Below are positions 1 through 8,456 of a stretch of DNA of 64,000 nucleotides, piece by piece. This DNA is from Polynucleobacter sp. MWH-P3-07-1 (GTDB lineage Bacteria > Pseudomonadota > Gammaproteobacteria > Burkholderiales > Burkholderiaceae), in contig NZ_CP061296.1 of NCBI RefSeq assembly GCF_018687555.1, positions 434,001 to 498,000 of the forward strand, in the 5' to 3' direction. The notes below the pieces were generated by a model. It did not search any database. It was not told the DNA's origin and worked only from the letters and a program-made list of their open reading frames with translations. The position numbers and the translations under genes are program-made. Each line of letters begins with the position of its first letter. Position 1 is the first letter of the stretch.

Positions 1-937
1 TGTAGATCAGATAGATGAGCACTGCGTAGAACATCGCTGTGTAACTACCAAGCCGCGGATTGACATAGGCCAGTGGAATTGCAATCAGTACAAGGCCTAA
101 AGCCATCAGTGGTAAGCCAATGCGCCATAAGAGTTCAGCTCGATTGGCATTCTTGCTGTTGGGATCTTGATCGGTAATGAGCTCAAGAACACTTTTTTCT
201 CGATCGCGGGGCGCGGGTGCAAGTGCTTCTTTGCTGCGAATCTTCGTGCTGTATTCATCAAACTCCAGAATCCGAAAATCAGGCTGAGTCGGAGTTCCTT
301 CGTAGCGCCTACCGTTATTCAGGATGATGGATTTTTCACCACCCCCAGAGTTCTGAATATAGCCAGTTGCCGCAACAGCCACACTCAAGCGACCATTTTT
401 GTTATCAGCAACAAAGACGTTCTTGACTTCACTCTTCTTGAGATCTAATTCTTCTATAAAGAAGACTCGTTGGGCTCTGGCGGATTCTTTAAACTGCCCA
501 GCGGCGATCATCGAAACATCATCTCGTTGCTGAAAACGCTGGCTAATCAGGGTGGTCTCACGATTGGCCCAAGGCCAAACAAAGAGTGCCAATAGGGCAA
601 TGATGATGAGTAGGGGGGTGGCAAATTTCAGAATGGGCTTAATCAGATTGGTGATGCTAAGGCCGCTCGCGAACCACACAATCATCTCTGAATCTTTATA
701 CCAACGTACCAAGACAATCAGCACTGCCACAAACAAAGACACGGTCAGTAAGACGGCTAGGTAGCTCAGGGTCGCAAGCGTAATGAGAACCAAGACGTCT
801 TCTGGATTGACATTGCCATTGGCCGCCATCCCCAGAACCCGAATCACGAGAGTGGTGATCATGATCGTCACGAGCACCAAGAAGACCGCACCAGTTGTAA
901 AACTGAGCTCGCGGCGAAGGGCTTGTTTGAATATCAT
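1..937 (-). CDS. lptF: LPS export ABC transporter permease LptF (C-terminus beyond window)
   Basis: This is the N-terminal 312 or so residues of a YjgP/YjgQ-family permease, read on the minus strand from the ATG at 937 and running off the left edge. The protein opens MIFKQALRRELS. It has membrane segments at about residues 13-33, 50-75 and 100-118, then a large periplasmic domain, and re-enters the membrane near residue 275 (LLWRIGLPLMALGLVLIAIP). LptF pairs with LptG and the LptB ATPase to pull lipopolysaccharide out of the inner membrane. It is divergent from pepA, the usual arrangement in proteobacteria. LptF is preferred over LptG because of this pairing and the N-terminal sequence. Confidence 0.9.
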   Translation of the reverse strand, partial: MIFKQALRRELSFTTGAVFLVLVTIMITTLVIRVLGMAANGNVNPEDVLVLITLATLSYLAVLLTVSLFVAVLIVLVRWYKDSEMIVWFASGLSITNLIKPILKFATPLLIIIALLALFVWPWANRETTLISQRFQQRDDVSMIAAGQFKESARAQRVFFIEELDLKKSEVKNVFVADNKNGRLSVAVAATGYIQNSGGGEKSIILNNGRRYEGTPTQPDFRILEFDEYSTKIRSKEALAPAPRDREKSVLELITDQDPNSKNANRAELLWRIGLPLMALGLVLIAIPLAYVNPRLGSYTAMFYAVLIYLIY

Positions 938-1060
938 GCAGATTGTTCAGGTAAATATGGCATTCCCGCTAGGATAAAGCCTTCGCCTTGGTCTCGGAGG
1001 ATAATAGGCAAATCACCTAATTCATCTCAACGATCTAACCAAAAAACACCGTAAGACATC

Positions 1061-2638
1061 ATGACCATTCAATTTAGTAGCAAAATTTTTGCCCAAGCCG
1101 ATTTATCCAGCCCCAAACTGCTCAAAGCAGGCTTAACTACCTTATTGGCTCAAAGCACCGATTGCTTGGTTTTGGGGTATTCCCAAGCGCAATGGGGCGC
1201 CTTAGCCAAAAGCGGATTGCTCAAGGAGTTGGACGGTCTACTCGGAGGCGCGATCAAGCTTGCTAAGGAGGCTGGAGATCTGGAAGATAAGCAAAGCGCT
1301 TTATGCCTCTTGCGAGCAGATAAGTCTTGGCCTGTGAGCATCAAGGCTAAGCGGGTCTTATTGGTTAGTTTGGGTGAGCTTGCTACAAAAGAAGCCAATA
1401 CTTTGCTGGCCTATTCCAAGATTGCTCGAGCAGCTTTGAAGGCGCTGAGTAACGGCCCGATTACCAATGCCATTTGGTTTATGCCCAGCTTGGTTGTTGA
1501 AGATCATCAATTTAGTGAGCAGGTACGCGTGACCATGCAATTAGCAGGCGATCAAGCCTATCGTTTTGGGGTTCGTCAGCCCGCGATGAAATTTAAGGCT
1601 AAAGACAAAGCGGATCCATTTGCCCATTTGAAAATAGCGAGTAATAACGCTTTTGCAAAAGAATTGAAGTTGGCAGTGGCAGAAGGGAGTGCCATGGTCG
1701 AAGGAATGAACCTGGCAAAAGATTTAGGAAATCTGCCTCCGAATATTTGTACACCAACCTATTTGGCAAAAACTGCGCAAGGTCTAGTCAAGAAGACCTC
1801 TCTGAAAGTAGAAGTATTAGGTCAGAAACAATTAGAGGCTTTAGGAATGGGTTCTTTTCTGTCGGTTGCAAAAGGTTCTGATACGCCACCGCAGTTCATC
1901 ATCATGCGCCATCAAGGTGGTAAGCCAAATGAGGCGCCAATTGTGTTGGTCGGCAAAGGGATTACCTTTGATACCGGCGGTATTTCACTCAAGCCTGGTG
2001 AGGCGATGGATGAGATGAAGTACGACATGTGTGGCGCAGCATCGGTCATCGGTACGCTCTACGCAAGCGCCTTAATGAAGCTGGGTAAGAATGTCATTGG
2101 TGTGATTCCGACTTGCGAGAATATGCCATCCGGTCGCGCCTCTAGACCCGGCGATATCGTGAAGAGTATGTCTGGACAAACGATCGAGATTTTGAATACT
2201 GATGCAGAGGGTCGCCTCATTCTGTGCGATGCTTTAACTTACGTCGAGCGCTTTAAACCCAAGGCCGTGATTGATGTTGCTACATTAACCGGAGCATGTG
2301 TGATTGCCTTAGGTCATGTGCATAGTGGACTTTTCTCAGATGATCAAGGTTTGGTGGATGGTTTAACAAAAGCAGGCTACGCCTCCTTAGATACTGTTTG
2401 GCGTTTACCTTTAGACGCAGCGTATCAAGAGCAACTGAAATCCAATTTTGCCGATGTTGCCAATATTGGCGGTAGACCCGCTGGGAGCGTCACAGCAGCC
2501 TGCTTCTTGGCGCGCTTTACCGAGAAATACAAATGGGCGCATTTGGATATTGCAGGCACTGCATGGAAGAGTGGTGCAGCAAAAGGCTCTACGGGTCGAC
2601 CAGTTCCACTCTTAGTGAACTACCTCTTAGAGCAATAA
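1061..2638 (+). CDS. pepA: Leucyl aminopeptidase PepA (M17)
   Basis: This is a cytosolic M17 metallopeptidase of 525 residues that removes N-terminal amino acids from peptides. The C-terminal catalytic domain shows VGKGITFDTGGISLKPG near residues 297-313, which holds the metal-binding lysine and aspartate. The family signature NTDAEGRL lies near residues 379-386 and supplies metal-binding acidic residues and the catalytic arginine. The N-terminal third is the variable macrodomain-like region. The gene is divergent from lptF and 22 nt upstream of holC, so the two are likely cotranscribed. Length is normal for the family. Some PepA proteins also bind DNA; nothing here tests that. Confidence 0.96.
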   Translation: MTIQFSSKIFAQADLSSPKLLKAGLTTLLAQSTDCLVLGYSQAQWGALAKSGLLKELDGLLGGAIKLAKEAGDLEDKQSALCLLRADKSWPVSIKAKRVLLVSLGELATKEANTLLAYSKIARAALKALSNGPITNAIWFMPSLVVEDHQFSEQVRVTMQLAGDQAYRFGVRQPAMKFKAKDKADPFAHLKIASNNAFAKELKLAVAEGSAMVEGMNLAKDLGNLPPNICTPTYLAKTAQGLVKKTSLKVEVLGQKQLEALGMGSFLSVAKGSDTPPQFIIMRHQGGKPNEAPIVLVGKGITFDTGGISLKPGEAMDEMKYDMCGAASVIGTLYASALMKLGKNVIGVIPTCENMPSGRASRPGDIVKSMSGQTIEILNTDAEGRLILCDALTYVERFKPKAVIDVATLTGACVIALGHVHSGLFSDDQGLVDGLTKAGYASLDTVWRLPLDAAYQEQLKSNFADVANIGGRPAGSVTAACFLARFTEKYKWAHLDIAGTAWKSGAAKGSTGRPVPLLVNYLLEQ

Positions 2639-2660
2639 GCCGAGTAAGAGCATAGCTGAT

Positions 2661-3137
2661 ATGGCGCGCATTGATTTTCATTTCAACGTGAATGACAAGT
2701 TTGACTATGCTTGTCGCTTAACACGCAAAATTTGGAGTGCTAGTGCAGTGGGCGAGCCAGTGCGCAATATTGTGATGGTTGCGAATGCGGCTGATTTGAA
2801 AAAACTCGATGCTGTACTGTGGAGTTTTAGTCCAAGTGATTTCTTGCCACATTGCTTCATCGATGATGAATCGGCTGCCGAGACCCCGATCGTGATGACA
2901 GAAGATTTTGCTTCCCCGTCTTTAGCACACATTCCACATGCAGATGTCTTGATTCATTTAGGTATGAGCATGCCCAAGGATGTTGCAGCAATGGTTGAGC
3001 GCTTTCCTCGTGTTGTGGAATTAGTGACTGTCAATGAGGCAGAGCGGCTAGCTGGGCGAGAGCGTTACAAAGCCTACCGTGATCTAGGGCATGAGTTGCA
3101 CAACTTTGATCAATCTAAACCCGAGAGCAAGTCTTAA
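2661..3137 (+). CDS. holC: DNA polymerase III chi subunit HolC
   Basis: This 158-residue protein matches the chi subunit of the DNA polymerase III clamp loader. It opens [20 protein letters not shown] and has the [21 protein letters not shown] region typical of the family. Chi, with psi, links the clamp loader to single-stranded DNA-binding protein at the fork. Its position directly after pepA is conserved across beta- and gammaproteobacteria and supports the call. lgt starts 8 nt downstream, so pepA-holC-lgt probably form one transcript. The C-terminal tail (about residues 140-158) is charged and probably disordered. Confidence 0.9.
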   Translation: MARIDFHFNVNDKFDYACRLTRKIWSASAVGEPVRNIVMVANAADLKKLDAVLWSFSPSDFLPHCFIDDESAAETPIVMTEDFASPSLAHIPHADVLIHLGMSMPKDVAAMVERFPRVVELVTVNEAERLAGRERYKAYRDLGHELHNFDQSKPESKS

Positions 3138-3145
3138 TTTCTTTT

Positions 3146-3937
3146 ATGTTGATCCACCCCCAGTTTGACCCAGCCGCCATCCGCATTGGCTCTTTTGCAA
3201 TTCATTGGTATGGCTTGATGTATCTCATGGCCTTTGTCCAATTTTTACTCTTGGGGCGTTTGCGGATTCGCTCCCCCCAATATCAAGCCTTGGGATGGTC
3301 TTACAAAGACTTAGAGGATTTACTGTTCGCTGGGGTGCTTGGTGTCGTTTTAGGTGGTCGTTTGGGCTACACCTTGTTCTATCAGCCCAGCTTTTATCTC
3401 GCACATCCTTTCAATATTCTCAAACTATGGGAAGGCGGCATGTCTTTCCACGGCGGTCTCTTGGGGGTGATTCTGGCAATGCTCTGGTTTGCCCATCGCC
3501 ATAAAACCACCTTCTTTGTGGTGAGTGACTTAGTTGCGCCACTCGTTCCCTTTGGCCTGGCCTTTGGTCGACTCGGCAACTTTATTAATGGCGAACTCTG
3601 GGGTAGGCCGACAGATCTGCCGTGGGCCATGATCTTTCCTCAGGTAGATATGCTGCCGCGCCATCCTTCGCAAATTTATCAGTTGTTTGGTGAGGGACTT
3701 TTGCTAGGAATCATTCTGTGGATTTTTTCTAGTAAGCCTCGTCCACTGGGTCAAGTTTCAGGCCTGTTTTTGCTTGGATATGGAGTCTGTCGCTTCTTGG
3801 CAGAGTTCGCGCGGGAACCCGATGCCTTTTTGGGCTTGCTGGGAATGGGTTTATCGATGGGGCAGTGGCTCTCACTACCCATGATTTTTTTGGGTTTTTA
3901 CCTTATAGTGAGACCAAATACCCAAAAAGTTGGCTAA
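3146..3937 (+). CDS. lgt: Prolipoprotein diacylglyceryl transferase Lgt
   Basis: This 263-residue inner-membrane enzyme moves a diacylglyceryl group from phosphatidylglycerol to the lipobox cysteine of prolipoproteins, the first step of lipoprotein maturation. The start [20 protein letters not shown] and the following WYGLMYL are typical. The signature region [20 protein letters not shown] (about residues 142-161) contains the conserved arginine and asparagine, and HPSQIYQ lies near residue 174. Several hydrophobic segments are visible, as expected. The gene closely follows holC. No clear terminator was found in the 100 nt before the malonyl-CoA decarboxylase gene. Confidence 0.96.
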   Translation: MLIHPQFDPAAIRIGSFAIHWYGLMYLMAFVQFLLLGRLRIRSPQYQALGWSYKDLEDLLFAGVLGVVLGGRLGYTLFYQPSFYLAHPFNILKLWEGGMSFHGGLLGVILAMLWFAHRHKTTFFVVSDLVAPLVPFGLAFGRLGNFINGELWGRPTDLPWAMIFPQVDMLPRHPSQIYQLFGEGLLLGIILWIFSSKPRPLGQVSGLFLLGYGVCRFLAEFAREPDAFLGLLGMGLSMGQWLSLPMIFLGFYLIVRPNTQKVG

Positions 3938-4040
3938 AAGCTGCTAAAACCTCAAAGTTTTGCCTAGACTGCCGCAAATTTTTGGATTGAATTGTTGCAA
4001 GCGCGTTTAACCATTTATTTATCGATTTAGAGAGACTGCC

Positions 4041-5345
4041 ATGCTGGAAAAGATCGCCAAAGCCCGTAATTTATCCCGAGCGAATAATGCGGTGAAGCGA
4101 ATGATTTCCGAACGCGGCGAATCAAATGCACTGAGTATGGCCGATGATGTGGTGAACAGTTATCGCAAGCTCACCAAAGATCAGCACGTTGCCTTTTTCA
4201 CTTTCCTGTTCGAAAAACTCAATCCCGATACTGATCTGGTAATGACTGCAGCACAAAATTTTGCTGCAGACTCCAATGCCCGAAACTACATTCGTTTGCA
4301 ACGCGTAGTTGAGTCTCCACGCCAAGAATTATTCCGTCGTTTAAATCGTGCGAGCGAAGGCACTGCTGCAGTTGTGCAAATGCGTCGTGACCTCTTGCAA
4401 GTGTTGGATAAGAAGCCGGAATTGACCGCAGTCGATTTTGATATGCGGCACTTGTTGTCTTCTTGGTTTAATCCTGGATTTTTGAAGATGCATCGCGTGG
4501 ATTGGAAGTCTCCGGCCGAGGTGCTAGAGAAGCTCATTCAGCACGAAGCGGTTCATGCGATTGATGGCTGGGATGATTTGCGTCGCCGTTTACAGCCTGA
4601 TCGTCGTTGTTTTGCATTCTTTCATCCACAGCTGCCGAACGAGCCCCTCATCTTCGTTGAGGTCGCTCTGCTCCCAGAAGTTCCTGCAGTGATTACACCC
4701 TTGGTCGATAAGAAGGCTGAGACCAATGATCAGGTATCGCAATTTAAGGTGGCTGCCTTTTATTCCATCAGTAACTGTGAGCCCGGTTTGCGTGGGGTGT
4801 CGATGGGTAACTTCTTAATCAAGCGCGTAGCCGAGCAATTGCATGCGGAGTTCCCGGGTTTAAAAACCTTCGTAACCTTGTCGCCGATTCCAGGCTTTAT
4901 GGATTGGGTAGTGGCAGGCGCCAATCTTGGACAAGGCGTTCCAGAGGATCGTTTGAAGCCAGCCATTAAAGCCACACGTGATCAAGCTTTGGCAACCTTG
5001 AAGTTGGATAGCCAATCTTGGGCAGAGCGCCTGAGTGCTGGCTGGCATCCTGATCAGGCCTCCGAGAAAGAAAATGAAGCCCTGATGTCCTTGGCGAGTA
5101 TCTATTTGGGTCTCGCTTCAACGGGACGTGACGGCAATCCGGTAGCCAAGTTTCACTTGGGGAATGGGGCAAAGCTGCATCAAATTAACTGGGCAGGGGA
5201 TTTGTCCCGTAAGGGGCTGCGTCAATCGGCTGGCCTCATGGTCAATTACCTTTATGACCTTTCTTCCGTTGAGGACAATCATGAGCGCTTTGCCAATGGC
5301 GAGGTGATCTATAGCAGGGCTGTTGGTAAGTTAATGACGGCATAA
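4041..5345 (+). CDS. matA: Malonyl-CoA decarboxylase (MatA/MCD family)
   Basis: This 434-residue protein belongs to the malonyl-CoA decarboxylase family, which converts malonyl-CoA to acetyl-CoA and CO2. An N-terminal helical domain is followed by a GNAT-like catalytic domain. The hallmark FVTLSPIPGFMDW lies near residues 276-288 and holds the conserved serine-proline pair. HPQLPNEPLIFVEVAL precedes it at about residue 194. Rhizobial MatA works with MatB, which makes malonyl-CoA from malonate, and matB is four genes downstream here. That places this enzyme in malonate catabolism rather than in regulation of fatty acid synthesis. A hairpin and 166 nt separate it from the transporter genes, so it may have its own transcript level. 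Confidence 0.92.
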   Translation: MLEKIAKARNLSRANNAVKRMISERGESNALSMADDVVNSYRKLTKDQHVAFFTFLFEKLNPDTDLVMTAAQNFAADSNARNYIRLQRVVESPRQELFRRLNRASEGTAAVVQMRRDLLQVLDKKPELTAVDFDMRHLLSSWFNPGFLKMHRVDWKSPAEVLEKLIQHEAVHAIDGWDDLRRRLQPDRRCFAFFHPQLPNEPLIFVEVALLPEVPAVITPLVDKKAETNDQVSQFKVAAFYSISNCEPGLRGVSMGNFLIKRVAEQLHAEFPGLKTFVTLSPIPGFMDWVVAGANLGQGVPEDRLKPAIKATRDQALATLKLDSQSWAERLSAGWHPDQASEKENEALMSLASIYLGLASTGRDGNPVAKFHLGNGAKLHQINWAGDLSRKGLRQSAGLMVNYLYDLSSVEDNHERFANGEVIYSRAVGKLMTA

Positions 5346-5353
5346 AGAGGGAT

Positions 5354-5394
5354 TTCAGACCGATTTGGGCTGCTTTAGCTGCAGTAGGTCTGAA
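5354..5394. repeat. Long inverted repeat between matA and the TRAP genes
   Basis: TTCAGACC at 5354-5361 is the exact reverse complement of GGTCTGAA at 5387-5394. A nested CTGC/GCAG stem lies at 5370-5373 and 5381-5384. The hairpin starts 9 nt after the matA stop codon and is not followed by a T-run. It therefore looks more like an RNA-stabilising or partial-termination element than a standard intrinsic terminator. Its function is inferred. Confidence 0.6.
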
Positions 5395-5511
5395 TTGATC
5401 GGATCCCTGGAATCAAGTTTAGAATGACAGAATTATTAAAAGTGGCAAATCACGTTTCATTATTTGATAAAAAACAGGGCTGCTATTAGCAAAGACCCAT
5501 AGGAGAACAAG

Positions 5512-6549
5512 ATGACAGATTCAAAAGAAATTAGTCAGTTACGCCGCCAGATTCTTTTAGGTGCTGCTGGAGCTTCTTTGGCAGGATATAACTTGCCAAC
5601 TTGGGCTCAAGGTGCGTCACAGACCCTGAAAATTTCCCATCAATTTCCGAGTGGCACGGATTTCCGTGATCGTCTCTGTAAAAAGTTTGCTGATGAGGTG
5701 AGCAAGAGAACGAAGGGCGCGCTGAAGTTTGATGTGTACCCTCAATCATCTTTGATGAAAACCAATGCGCAATTTAGTGCTCTGCGTAAAGGCGCATTAG
5801 ATTTCACTTTCTATCCCCTTCCTTATGCTGGTGGAGAGGTAGTCGAAGCCAATATTGGCTTAATGCCTGGTCTTGTGACCAGCTACGAGCAGGGCGCCAA
5901 ATGGAAGAATGCCGAAGTCGGCAAGATTTTGAACAAGGTGATGGAGTCTAAGGGCGTCATCATCGTGAGTTGGGTCTGGCAAGCAGGTGGCGTTGCAACC
6001 CGCTCAGGCCCCATCATTGTTCCTGACGATATCAAAGGCGTGAAGTGCCGCGGCGGTAGTCGCGAGTTTGATGCGATGCTCAAGGCGGCCGGTGGCTCTG
6101 TGATGACCTCAATTCCTTCGAATGAAGTCTATCAAGCCATGCAAACCGGTTCACTGGATGCAGCCTACACCTCCTCTGCCAGTTTGATGTCATTTAAGTT
6201 AGCTGAGTTGTCCAAGAACTTTACGAGCGCCAAGAACAAGTCCTATTGGTATATGTTGGAGCCACTCATGATGTCCAAAATGGTCTTTGATGCATTACCG
6301 GCAAACCAGCGTGAAATCATCATGTCGGTTGGAGCGGATATGGAAAAGTTTGGTACTGAGCAAGCCAAGCTAGACGATATTGACGCTTCGATTGCTTTTG
6401 CAAAGGCGGGTAATAAAGTATTTGAGCTCGATAATTCGGTGGTGGAGAAATGGAAAGCCGTTGCCAAGTCTTCAGCCTGGAAAGAATTCTCTGAGCGTAA
6501 TGAAACCTGTGCGGCTATGATGGCCTCTGCAGCAAAAATCAGCGGATAA
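5512..6549 (+). CDS. TRAP transporter substrate-binding protein, probably for malonate
   Basis: This 345-residue protein of the DctP/TAXI-like TRAP binding family has an N-terminal twin-arginine-type signal (LRRQILLGAAGASLAG, residues 10-25, then an AQG cleavage region). The mature part begins LKISHQFPSGTDFRD, a common DctP opening. It should bind a carboxylate in the periplasm and deliver it to the adjacent QM permease. A good ribosome-binding site (AGGAGAA) precedes the ATG. Because it lies between malonyl-CoA decarboxylase and malonyl-CoA synthetase genes, malonate is the likely substrate, as in the rhizobial MatPQM system. Specificity cannot be read from sequence alone. Confidence 0.88.
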   Translation: MTDSKEISQLRRQILLGAAGASLAGYNLPTWAQGASQTLKISHQFPSGTDFRDRLCKKFADEVSKRTKGALKFDVYPQSSLMKTNAQFSALRKGALDFTFYPLPYAGGEVVEANIGLMPGLVTSYEQGAKWKNAEVGKILNKVMESKGVIIVSWVWQAGGVATRSGPIIVPDDIKGVKCRGGSREFDAMLKAAGGSVMTSIPSNEVYQAMQTGSLDAAYTSSASLMSFKLAELSKNFTSAKNKSYWYMLEPLMMSKMVFDALPANQREIIMSVGADMEKFGTEQAKLDDIDASIAFAKAGNKVFELDNSVVEKWKAVAKSSAWKEFSERNETCAAMMASAAKISG

Positions 6550-7067
6550 TGTTTAAGCTCCTCGAAATGGCTGACAAAGGCATGTCAGCCCTCAATAAAT
6601 GCCTAGTCCTGTTGGGGTCAATTGCCTTAATGGCGGCCGCTCTGATTCTGAGTTACAGCGTCATCTCTCGGGGTCTCTTTCACGCAGCGAATGATTGGCA
6701 AGATGAAGCTGCTCTTTTTTGTCTAGTAGGGGTCACATTTATGTGTAGCTCCTACGTGCAAGAAAAGCGTGGCCATATTGGGATCTCTGCGATTGAGGGT
6801 CTTTTACCCCATAAAGTGAATCAGGTTCGCGCAACAGTAATTGATATCATTTCCTGCTTATTTTTCGTCTTCTTCTCAATGAAGACTTGGGATTTACTGG
6901 TTGAAGCTTGGGTAGATGGTCAAGTTACCAACTCCACTTGGGCGCCTTCTCTGTGGATCCCTTACTCAATGATGTTTGCCGGCATGGTACTACTCAGCAT
7001 CCAACTATTTTTACAAATCTTTGTCAGGAAGCATGTGGCTACTGATGTTCTAAGTAGAGGTCACTAA
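6549..7067 (+). CDS. TRAP transporter small permease (DctQ family)
   Basis: This 172-residue protein is the four-helix small membrane subunit of a TRAP transporter. Hydrophobic segments are visible at about residues 18-42, 55-70, 95-115 and 135-160. The start overlaps the stop of the binding-protein gene in a TAATG junction, which implies translational coupling. The large subunit begins 3 nt after its stop. DctQ forms a complex with DctM and is needed for ion-driven uptake. With the flanking genes it is assigned to probable malonate import, resembling MatQ of rhizobia. The assignment of substrate is by context. Confidence 0.88.
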   Translation: MFKLLEMADKGMSALNKCLVLLGSIALMAAALILSYSVISRGLFHAANDWQDEAALFCLVGVTFMCSSYVQEKRGHIGISAIEGLLPHKVNQVRATVIDIISCLFFVFFSMKTWDLLVEAWVDGQVTNSTWAPSLWIPYSMMFAGMVLLSIQLFLQIFVRKHVATDVLSRGH

Positions 7068-7069
7068 AT

Positions 7070-8428
7070 ATGTCTATTCTGACAATCGGTTTGATCTTCG
7101 GCCTGGTCACTCTATTAATTATGTTCTCGGGCATTTCTATTGCTTTTGCTTTGGGAATCGTTGCGATCATCTTTATGTATTTTTTCATGCCTGCATCTTC
7201 TTTAGATACGGTGGCACAAAACGTCTATGAAGAAATGTCCAGTATTACCTTAATGTCGATTCCGCTCTTCATTTTGAAGGGCGCGGCAATTGGACGCTCT
7301 CGGGCTGGTAAGGATTTATACGACGCATTGCATGTTTGGATGGGTAAGGTCCCAGGTGGTTTAGGTGTTGCTAACGTCTTTGCTTGTGCCTTATTTGCTG
7401 CGATGGCGGGTTCTAGTCCTGCAACTTGCTCAGCGATCGGTAGTGCCGGTATTCCAGAAATGCGTAAGCGTGGTTACTCACCTGGCTTTGCTGCAGGCAT
7501 TATTGCGGCAGGTGGTACCTTGGGTATTTTGTTGCCACCATCGATCACGATGATTTTGTATTCGGTGGCATCCGAACAGTCGCTTGGTCGCTTGTTCCTA
7601 GCCGCGATCGGCCCCGGCGTGATGTTGGTCATCTTCTTTTCGATTTACACCATCATGCGTTTCCGTAAGGAATACGCAAGAGCGTATGAGGCGTACAGCC
7701 TCAACCCTGCTGCGACTTCACCGATCCTGGATCGTCACACTTACACCATGCAGCAAAAGATCAGCGCCTTACCACGCGTTCTGCCGTTCTTGGTGCTCTT
7801 GATTGGCGTGATGGTGGCTTTGTATGGTGGTTATGCGACTCCTGCTGAGACTGCGGGTCTGGGTGCCGTGTTTGCTTTTGTGTTGATTGCCTTGATTTAT
7901 GGGATGTGGCGTTTTAAAGACTTATATCCATTGCTGGATGTCACTATTCGCGAATCCGCCATGTTGATGTTCATTATTGGCATGTCTTTGCTCTTTGCTA
8001 ACGTGATGAGTTATTTGCATCTGAGTCAGTCTGCAGCGCAAGCAATTGTGGATCTGCACACCTCCCGCTGGTTGCTCTTGGCCGCGATTTTGTTAATGGT
8101 GATTGTGCTCGGTTTCTTCTTGCCACCTGTTTCAATTATTTTGATGACCTCACCCATTTTCTTGCCACCATTGCGTGCGGCTGGATTTGACCTCATTTGG
8201 TTTGGTGTGGTGATGACTATCGTGATGGAGACTGGCTTGATTCATCCGCCTGTAGGCCTGAATATTTTTGTGATCAAAAATATTGCGCCTGACATTACTC
8301 TGCGAGAGATTATTTATGGTGTGATGCCTTTTGTAGCCATCATGATTTTTTCTGTAGTACTTCTGTGCTTCTTCCCAGAAATTGCTACCGGTCTCTCTGA
8401 TTGGGTAATGGGACCACCACTGTCTTAA
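7070..8428 (+). CDS. TRAP transporter large permease (DctM family)
   Basis: This 452-residue, strongly hydrophobic protein is the large transport subunit of a TRAP system. It shows the family landmarks MAGSSPATCSAIGSAGIPEM (about residues 112-131) and GGTLGILLPPSITMILY (about 149-165), and a second inverted-repeat region around PPVSIILMTSPIFLPPL. DctM couples sodium-ion entry to uptake of the ligand carried by the binding protein. It lies 3 nt after the small permease gene and 28 nt before matB. The four genes are probably one operon. Malonate is the expected substrate from context. Confidence 0.9.
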   Translation: MSILTIGLIFGLVTLLIMFSGISIAFALGIVAIIFMYFFMPASSLDTVAQNVYEEMSSITLMSIPLFILKGAAIGRSRAGKDLYDALHVWMGKVPGGLGVANVFACALFAAMAGSSPATCSAIGSAGIPEMRKRGYSPGFAAGIIAAGGTLGILLPPSITMILYSVASEQSLGRLFLAAIGPGVMLVIFFSIYTIMRFRKEYARAYEAYSLNPAATSPILDRHTYTMQQKISALPRVLPFLVLLIGVMVALYGGYATPAETAGLGAVFAFVLIALIYGMWRFKDLYPLLDVTIRESAMLMFIIGMSLLFANVMSYLHLSQSAAQAIVDLHTSRWLLLAAILLMVIVLGFFLPPVSIILMTSPIFLPPLRAAGFDLIWFGVVMTIVMETGLIHPPVGLNIFVIKNIAPDITLREIIYGVMPFVAIMIFSVVLLCFFPEIATGLSDWVMGPPLS

Positions 8429-8456
8429 TCTCGATTTAAATCCTCAAGGAATTTTC

